Below, in pieces: positions 46,801-56,598 of a stretch of 64,000 nt of DNA. Below the pieces are notes generated by a model that had not been told where the DNA came from, searched no databases, and saw only the letters and a program-made list of their open reading frames with translations. A program made the translations under genes and the position numbers. Source of the stretch: Rapana venosa (Eukaryota; Mollusca; Gastropoda; Neogastropoda; Muricidae); contig CM054155.1 of assembly GCA_028751875.1 (NCBI GenBank), positions 5,462,160-5,526,159 on the forward strand. Direction: 5' to 3'. Each line of letters starts with the position of its first letter. Position 1 is the stretch's first letter.

Positions 46801-48279
46801 CGCTATCTTGATGGCGCCAAACTGGACCCTTGCATCTGGTCAGTGCCTGAGTTAAGATGAGCTCATTAGGGGTCAAGTTCCAGAGTCTAAGAGCAGCAGA
46901 ACATGGGGGAAAACAACTGCCGTGTCAACCCCTCCCTCTCATCTACCCTTTTTTCTATGCATTCATAGCTTGAATGTGAAATTGTATAATCACATAGTGA
47001 ATGGATATTGAATCAATGAGGAAAAGAATAAGTATGTGCATGCTCAAACACACACACACACACACCACACCACACCACACACACATTCACACACACACGC
47101 ACACACACGCGCGCACACACACACATGCACACACGCCATTAAACACTTATTATTTGGAAAATAAAACCAATGCTCCTCCACGCAAACATCAGATGAGTGT
47201 CTTGTCACCTTACTGTTATCTTTCGTGGTCTGTTTTTCCCACAGTCGGCTGTTATCATGGATAAAGTTGTAACGGTGTTTTTCCCCCAGTCGGCTGTTAT
47301 CATTGATAAAGTTGTAACAGTGTTTTTCCCCCAGTCGGCTGTTATCATTGATAAAGTTGTAACGGTGTTTTTCCCGCAGTCGGCTGTGTTATCATTGATA
47401 AAGTTGTAACGGTGTTTTTCCCACAGTCGGCTGTCATCATTGATAAAGTTGTAACGGTGTTTTTCCCACAGTCGGCTGCCATCATTGATAAAGTTGTAAC
47501 AGTGTTTTTTCCCCCAGTCGGCTGTTATCATTGATAAAGTTGTAACGGTGTTTTTCCTGCAGTCGGCTGTCATCATTGATAAAGTTGTAACGGTGTTTTT
47601 TCCCCCAGTCGGCTGTTATCATTGATAAAGTTGTAACGGTGTTTTTCCTGCAGTCGGCTGTCATCATTGATAAAGTTGTAACGGTGTTTTTCCTGCAGTC
47701 GGCTGTCATCATTGATAAAGTTGTAACGGTGTTTTTCCCACAGTCGGCTGTCATCATTGATAAAGTTGTAACGGTGTTTTTCCCCCAGTCGGCTGTGTCA
47801 TCATTGATAAAGTTGTAACGGTGTTTTTCCCACAGTCGGCTGTCATCATTGATAAAGTTGTAACGGTGTTTTTCCCACAGTCGGCTGTCATCATTGATAA
47901 AGTTGTAACGGTGTTTTTCCCACAGTCGGCTGTCATCATTGATAAAGTTGTAACGGTGTTTTTCCTGCAGTCGGCTGTCGTCATTGATAAAGTTGTAACG
48001 GTGTTTTTCCTGCAGTCGGCTGTTATCATTGATAAAGTTGTAACGGTGTTTTTCCCACAGTCGGCTGTCATCATTGATAAAGTTGTAACGGTGTTTTTCC
48101 CACAGTCGGCTGTTTGTGGGGGTGTGCGGGTCCAGTGGACTGGTGGAGGAGGTTCGATCCCTGGCATACGAGGTGGTGGCGAGGAAGGTGGACGGCATGG
48201 TGACCATCGTGCTGGCCATCGCTGCTGCCTGGCCACGCGCCCTGGCACGACACAGCCCCACAGGTCAGCCCTCCGTCCT

Positions 48280-48313
<34 letters not shown>

Positions 48314-48435
48314 GGTCCGTCCGTCCGTCCGTCCGTCTGTCTGTCCGTCCATCTGTCTGTCTGTTTGTCCATTTTTCTGTCTGTCCATCCGTCTGTCTGT
48401 CTGTGTCTGTCTGTCTGTCTGTCCGTCCGTCCGTC

Positions 48436-48466
<31 letters not shown>

Positions 48467-50417
48467 TTGTCCATTTTTCTGTCTGTCCGTCCGTCTGTCT
48501 GTCTGTGGGGGGGTGGGTGTTGATGGATGGGTGTGGATGGATTGGTGTGTTTATGTGGATGGGTTTGGTTGGTATTGGTGTGTGTGTGTTTGTAAATGGG
48601 TGGGTTGGTGTGTGCGTGTGTGTTGTGTGCGCGTGCATGTGTGTGAGTGTTTGTAAATGGGTGGGTTAGTATTGGTATGTGGGTGAGTGTAAATGGGTGG
48701 GTTGGTGTGTGTGTGTGTTTGTATAAATGTGCATGCGCGCATGCACATCCATCTGTCTGTACATGTGTGAAGTTTTGACAGAGGATTAAGTTTGTAAATT
48801 TTGGAGCAGCACACACTTTCATAAATGTCACTCTTATCTAATCATACTGTTTCGTGGTCTTCTCCCCTCTGAAATCAGCCCACTGTTGCAAACCTCTTAG
48901 CTCTGTGCACACATGAGCTTCAAGTGTGGTTTGGTAACCCGCTGTGCCACACATCTTCTCCTCCTCTGACGGCTGTTTGTGTCAACAGTAGTGGATCATT
49001 AAGTGCCATCTTGGCTGTGATGTTATTCAAAAAATCATACCTGGATATTCTGTATTTTTGGGGGGGGGGGGGGGAGGGGGAGCAGACTGTTCCAAAGATG
49101 CTGAGCTGCCATAGATGCAAACATTTATTAACTGTATTTGTAACAAACCTTTTTTTGGGGGGGTGTGGAAGATTGAAGATGTAAGTAAATACTTTGACAC
49201 TTTCCCCAAGCTGTCCCAGCATGTCTGTAACCATTTCTGAACATGTCATGTCCCTAATCCTAGTATATTTTTTAGGGGTGATTTTCTTTTTCACCAGCCC
49301 TTACAAATAGCTAGACCCAGAGAAATGTAAAGGGAAATAACTGCTGGTCTCAAGTGAGTTAAAACAGTACCGTAAAGTACCGAGTATAAGCCCACCCCCC
49401 CTCTGCACGAATTTCGGACAAAAGTGGGGGGTGGGCTTATACTCGGTACTTCACCCTTTGCACGAACATATTCTTCATTGTAATGGAGACATGATTCATA
49501 TACGATACCATCTGTATGTAAAATGTTATGTTTGTTCAAACTAAGCAAATGTGAGCAGCATGAAGATATTTGTTTGTATAAAATTGTTAAACTCACAGAC
49601 ATGCGTAAGGCTTACACACCATCACTCGTAAATGACAAATTGAAGCATGTCTATATCAACAACACGGCTTTATCAAAAACAACTTTAAAAAAAATCTTTA
49701 AAAACTTGAATTGAACTTGTAAACCTGAATTGAAAAACAAAACAGCTTGAAACTTTCAACAAAAATCGTCAACTGTCTACATTGCTTCATCAGACTCTGA
49801 AGCAGGTGATTCTTCATCAAGTCAGACTGACGTCGCTTGCGCTCATCCTCGCGCAAGCAGCATGCGGCGGCAATTGTCGTCGTGAGGAATGTGACCAACC
49901 GATCTCCTGGGAACACTCACAGATCGATCATCCTCGCTGCCATCCAGGGCATTGGACACACGGCCTGAGGAAGGCCTTGATGATGACTTTCTCAGTCAAC
50001 GCTGTCCCAGGCTCTCGCCACCAGTTGACGACGTCCTGGCGGTGGGTGCCTCAGATTGCCTGCGACAGTGGGGGCTCTGGCTCTGCCATCCACGTTACCC
50101 AGCTGTTGCGCACCCGATCCTGCACTATCAGAATCAGGAACCACCGTCAGATCTTCCGTTGATGTCAAGAGAAATTATAGAGCAATGATTGTCATTCACT
50201 CCCACAACTCCAAAAGATGACCACACCACACAAAAACCCAAATCCAATCACTTCTTCCTTGGGTGATTTTTACTTTTCCTGAAATTCATCAAAATCCGTT
50301 TTAAAAGATATGCTATCCCACACACACACAAAACCCACACAACACTCACAACACCAAACACACAAAACACACACACAAACACACACAAACACACACAACA
50401 CACACACAAACACACAC

Positions 50418-50484
<67 letters not shown>

Positions 50485-50492
50485 CACACACA

Positions 50493-50525
<33 letters not shown>

Positions 50526-53500
50526 CTTACACGCACACATACACACAGCCATGCACGCATGCATGCATGCACACATGTACACACACACACACACACACAC
50601 ACACGTATACACACACACACACATTATACTTAAAATCTCACTCACCTTGAAAGGCTTGACGATGCTAATGTCGATGGGTTGGGCGAGGGCTGTGCAACCA
50701 GCAGGCACGAGCACAAGGTCCACGTCCTGCTCGTCGAGAGCTGCTCGAACATCAGCTGCCCTGTGAGCGGCGTAGTTGTCCAGCAGAAGCAGGCGCCGAG
50801 TTTCTGAGGGGCCAAGCACACGTTCTGTCCAGGACAAAACTTGGTCCCGTGTCATCCAGCCATTCCGTGTCGCTGTGACGCGGACATTGGCTGGGATCTG
50901 GAGGTGCTGGCGGACACGGCGAGGAATCTCTCCAGTGCGTTCTTTGAAGATCAGAAACGCTGGCAGTTTGCTGCCGTCAGCAACGGCACAGAGGGCGACT
51001 GTAAAACCTCTCTTCTCTGCTTTCGTTGTCTTGATGCGCACCGCTTTGATCCTTTGATCTCATTTGTGGGTTAGGTGGCATGTCAAACCTGACCAGTGTT
51101 TGGTCCATGTTTAGCATTTGTCCTAATGCGTACATGTGGCGGTGACGAAGTTGCAGGATATTTCTTCTAAAGTGCAGGAGCTGGTCCTCAAAATCTGCCG
51201 GCACCTTCTGGTTACTGGACGTACAGACGCGACTGGATACATGGTGCCGTTTTTTCCACCTTTGTAGCCACATGTTACACGCAACAAAGTCTTGAAGGTT
51301 CAGACCCGCCCTTTCTCTCGCGCTTTTCTCTGCAAGTCTTTATTTCTAACAACTCGCCCTTCGCTTCTTTCTTCTTGTAGAAACTCAAATAGTCTCACCT
51401 CCAACTCCTCCGACATCACAGCCCGACCAGGGTGCAGTTTCAACTTTTGCTTTTCTCTGCCAGTTTCATGCTGCAGAAGGACATCTCTGTTAGCTCGCCA
51501 CATCCTAATTTGTTTTCTGTCCACACCAAACTCTTCTGCTGTGGCACTGACATTCCCGTGTCTGTCAAGGTGCTCCAGAGCAGTCAACTTGAATTCTATT
51601 GTGTAAGATTTTTGCTTCGGCATTTTCTTGGAAACAAACGCCAAAAGCAAGCGCCATTAGCAAAAGGGAAACCGTAAAGTACCGAGTATAAGCCCACCCC
51701 CCCTCTGCACGAATTTCGGACAAAAGTGGGGGGTGGGCTTTTACTCGGTACTTCACCCTTTGCACGGATTTTGCTCCAAAGTGGGGGTGGGCTTTTACAA
51801 TGTTATGGGCTTATACTCGGTACTTTATGGTACTTGGCTATCTAAGCCGGAGAAATGTTAGACTCTGCTCTCCATTATGACATAGGCGTTACACAAAATT
51901 CAGTCTGTGAACTTTGTATTCGCGATGCTCCATCACGACATGAGTCGCATTGCACTGACCCACTTTTCTGCTAGGAGTGATTCTAGGCAGGTGGGGGTCA
52001 GGTTGTCGATTTTGGGATTATTGATTGTTTGTACAACTATAAGCTTTCTTCTGCCTTGAGCTGAAGTATTAAAGGGGAATTTTGTTTCCTTTTGCAGCGT
52101 TAAAGAATGTGTTAAAAAAACACCCGACCCCTCATCCTGACCACCTATTACGATGTAAAATTTGTCATTTTCTCACTGTGTCACTTTCTGGAGTCTAGCA
52201 TTTCAATTTGTGGTAGCTTTTCATACAAATTGTCCGATTTCCAATCTTTTAAAAAAATTAAATAGCTTTAATTTTTTTTTAAACTTTTTTTTTCTCGCAG
52301 ATGAATAACATATTAATGCAGAAATAGTTGAAGAGGAAAACAAGTGTAGGTAACCACTTACATGTTAAGAGTTACATGTGAACAGTTAAAAATTGGCCTC
52401 CAGTGTAGTGTGACTCCTTGTGTGGTGGAGAGAGTGATGTTTTGTTATGGAGAGTGTCTCCTGTCACCTGCTTCGTTTTTGTTTTCACTTACTGGTGAAG
52501 TGTTTGTCCTCAGATACCACAGGGGTGGTGGTGGTGATGGAACACATCGTCATGACAACCATTGACAGCAACCCTGCCTTGGCCAAGGTGAGACAACTGT
52601 GTTTAATTAACCCCTTCAGTGCCAGGACCAGCCACCACCAGGGGGGGGGGGGGGGGGGGGGGGTTGATTTTTTTTAAAATCCTGACAAGAGAACTGTTGA
52701 AGTAAGTATGTGGAGCCAGTGTTATATTTTTAGGATGAATGAACACATGATCCATTCTACGGAATTTTGGGCCTGACTGTATCAGTTCAACAGCATTCTG
52801 AAGCAAATAAGCTGAGAATCTTTATTTTTGCATCTCAGAATTGCTCTGAACAGCCCCATTTATAACATAACAAAAGACATGGATCAGTGTCTTCTTCAGC
52901 TAATGTAGCGGTGAAAAACTCAAAACACTGAGTGAACTAGATGATGTGATACCATGACCTGGTGGTGTTAAAGGTCAAGTTTGGTGTGTGGGGTTTATTT
53001 TATTTTATTTTATTCTATTATATCGAGGATAATGGAATAAGCACTTATGTGCTTTTTTACATCCAGTCCCCGTGTGTATACGGTTTTGTAAAATTCTGTC
53101 ATCTGTTCCCACCAGCATACAATGGCCTACTCTTACGAAAAGCGGAACAGGATTTAACGTGTGCGCAAGATGTTCTCTGTGTGTTTGCACACAGGACCTC
53201 GGTTTATAGTCTCATCCGAAGGACTTTAGGGAGAATGGAGTCTGCACTGATGTTAACTCAAGGGGAAAATATCCCCTTGAACGGGAATCAAACCTGGGTC
53301 GTCGGATTGCCAGCGCAATGTTCTAACCCCTAGGCGATCCTGTCCCCTGTCAGGTGATAAAAGTAGAGGGGCAGGGCAGTACATAGACATACCAGAAACG
53401 TTGCACCCCAGCCAGCTCTGACCATGGATAACTACAACGTAGCATGTCTGGGTTTCGTTTGGGCATAGAGTGGGCTGCCTCTTGCTACCAACATAGTTTG

Positions 53501-55538
53501 CAAAATTCTGAATATGATATACTGGGTAGCATATACGGGTAATTTAGAAATGTCCTTGCTGCTAAAGGGGTTAAAGTGATGCTGTGTGTTTGTCCTGTTT
53601 GCTTGTGTTTTGGCGTGATGTCTGCCTTACTGGGTAGACTGCACAGTGCCAGGTCTTCTCCTGCACTTGTGACTCTGCAGGAGGTCTGCCTGCTGGCCTC
53701 AGCCCACACATTCCGACCTCAGGGCAGCTCATTGAAAGGTTCATAAGAAAACAACTATTTCAAATTTGCTTGTAAAAAGGCTGGAGAAGGGGTTGGGTAG
53801 GCAGCAAATGAGTAAGAGCACAGCCGTCAGTGTTACCATTTTTAGCTACTTTCAGCTGCTGTCCATTCTGTCTCATCCCAGCCTAGCTGACGCTAATTAT
53901 AGCAGGAACCATCCGCTCTTGGACTTGGTCGTAGATGGGGAGCACTAATTATAGCACAGGGCCCTGGACCCTTGACTGAATTATGCTGGGTTTGCGCGCT
54001 GTGAGAGATACAGGGGACAGAAAGGTAAGGCAAAAGGCAGAAGAAACACAGGGAGTGATAGCAAAGAGGAAATATCTATCACACAATTTCCAGAAAATGT
54101 GGGGATGCTATTCATACTTAAAAGAGCACCCCCCCCCGACCATCCCCACAAGGAATATATTGACGCCTTGCTTCTTCCTTCCACAACTATTCACCGTCGT
54201 TTCTGTGGTTGGCAGTTGGCGGTGTGCTTCGAGCGGCTGTGTCAGTGGGAGCGCCCCACGTGCGACGCGGTGTCCCTCATGACGCAGCACGTCAGGGCGC
54301 TGCAGACGGCCTTCGACAGCGGCCACACCGCGGCCTCGCCCCGCGTGTGCAGCCTGCGCCGCTGCCTGCAGCTGCTGTGTGCGGCCAAGGACGCCATGTG
54401 GCTGGTCAAGAACCTTCTGGAACGCGCCGTGCGGTCCGCGCTCTTGAAGTGGGCGGCCAAAGGGGAGGCCGGCTGCTCGCGCCACCTGGTGGTGGTGCTT
54501 TGCCGCCTGGTCGGTGAGTCGTGGGAGGGTGGTTAGGGGGGGGGGGGATAATTTGGGATGTGTAGGGTGGGGGAGGGTGAGAATGAGATGATTTTGGGAT
54601 GTTTTGGGGAGGGTTTTATTTATTTTATTTTATTCTTTTATATCGAGGATAATGGAATAGGCACTTATGTGCTTTTTTTACATCCAGTGTCGGAGCACTC
54701 GCTTTCCCCCAGCCAAGTTAAGCAGCGTCGAGCGTGGTTACCAGTTGGATGGGTGACCGTTTGCGCGCAGCCTTGGCTTCAGTACAGTTCCCCCAGTTCA
54801 CCCAGCTGTAAATGGGTACCTGCCCTCTTTAAGGTCAGGGAAGGTAAAGCAGCGAGGGAGAGGAGATGGGCGCCGCCCTCAATATGCTGGCCCCTAGAGA
54901 AGTGAGGTCTCTGACGCCTCACTCCCCTACGACCTTATAGGTTATGGGACTCCTTTACCTTTACCTGTTTTTACCCTGTGTGTATGCAGTTTTGTCAATT
55001 TTGTCATCCGTTCCCATTGGCACACAATGGCCTACTCTTCCATAAAGCAGAATGGGTTTTAACGTGTGCACAAGATGTTCTGCTTTAGGGGAGGGTGAGA
55101 TGATTTGGGATGTTCCTGTTTTGGGGGGGATGTGAAGGTGTGTTTTTTAAAATATATATTGTTTGTTGTGTTGTGTTATGTTATGTCATGTAAGTGGAAA
55201 TTTGTAAAACACTTTGTCTAGCTAGCCTGGAGTGCTAAAATACACCAACTTAAAATAAAGGAGGATGATTATATGAAAGCAAGATGATGCCATTCACAAC
55301 AGCATGTAAAGATAAGAAAAATAAGAAGAGCAATCACAGGCAAATGAAAATAGATGAAGAACCATTCTTCTTCTTTGAACATTCAGGCATCATCTATTGT
55401 TGTCGAAGAACCGGTTACAGTGATGGTTAAAGGAACAGGCAATACATCGCCTATCACACACACACACACACACTCACATACACTGTCTGTCTGTATGTCT
55501 GTCTGTCTGTGTGTGTCTCTCTCTCACACGCACGCATG

Positions 55539-55574
<36 letters not shown>

Positions 55575-56563
55575 CATGCTTTTTTATATACAGAAAAATG
55601 CTAAGTTGTAGATTTTGTATCAGATTTGTGTTAAAACTGTTCACCTGTTGTAAAGGTTCAGTTTTATTTCATTTCAAATTATGAAGCTCAGCTGTCAAAG
55701 TCACAGTTTTATTTCCAGATGGTAGTTAGAATAAGCAGTGCTTCTGCTTTTGTCATCAAGGCATCTAGCTAGGAACATAAACAACTTCATTAATAATATT
55801 TAACTACAACATTATTGGGACAACCCATAACAATGAAATAAATTCAATTTTTAAAAAACACACACACAAAAACCAATCTACTGCAGAACTCTCTCACACA
55901 CACACATATACACATGCGCACACTTATTGTAAGTCGATGTCTGCTTATGTGTGTATATAATAATAAAGTATGGAATATGTATATTGCTAAATCTTGTAAA
56001 ACAAAAAGCGTATATGCAGCAGCATGTACTTATACATTCTTGTGTGTGTCTGTGTGTGTGTGTGAACAGGCACAGTAGCAGGCCCTGATCTAAAGACCAA
56101 GAACAAAGTCCTGACTCAGCTGATGAATGCTCAAGTTCGCAGTGTCCTTTTTTCTCCACACAGTAAGTACACAGATCTCTGTGTGTGTGTATGTGAGTGA
56201 GTGTGTGTGTACTGATGTTTTGTCTTGTGTTGTGTTGTATGATATTGATTGTGTTGTTTGGTTTGGTTTTTTTGTGGTTAAAGTGCTTTGTGTTTTGCAT
56301 ATGTTGCATCATCTTATGTTGTATCATTTTATGCTGTATAGTTTAGTGTTGAATGGTATTGTATTGTTTTATGTTGTATAGTTTAGTGTTGAATGGTATT
56401 GTATTGTTTAATGTTGTATAGTTTAGTGTTGTATGATATTGTATTGTTCTGTGTGGTACTATTTTGCTGGTTTTGCTTCTTTTACTTTTACTGCTGCTAC
56501 TACTATTACTAACTACTACTACTACTGCTGCTTTTACTACTTCTATTACTACTGCTACTTCTT

Positions 56564-56598
<35 letters not shown>

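Noticed and set aside
47482..48669. Overlapping 259-294-codon frames in the 47.2-48.7 kb region
   Set aside because: They are readings of the 45-bp acceptor array and the TCTG repeats. Only the 48106-48263 segment belongs to ICE1, in another frame.
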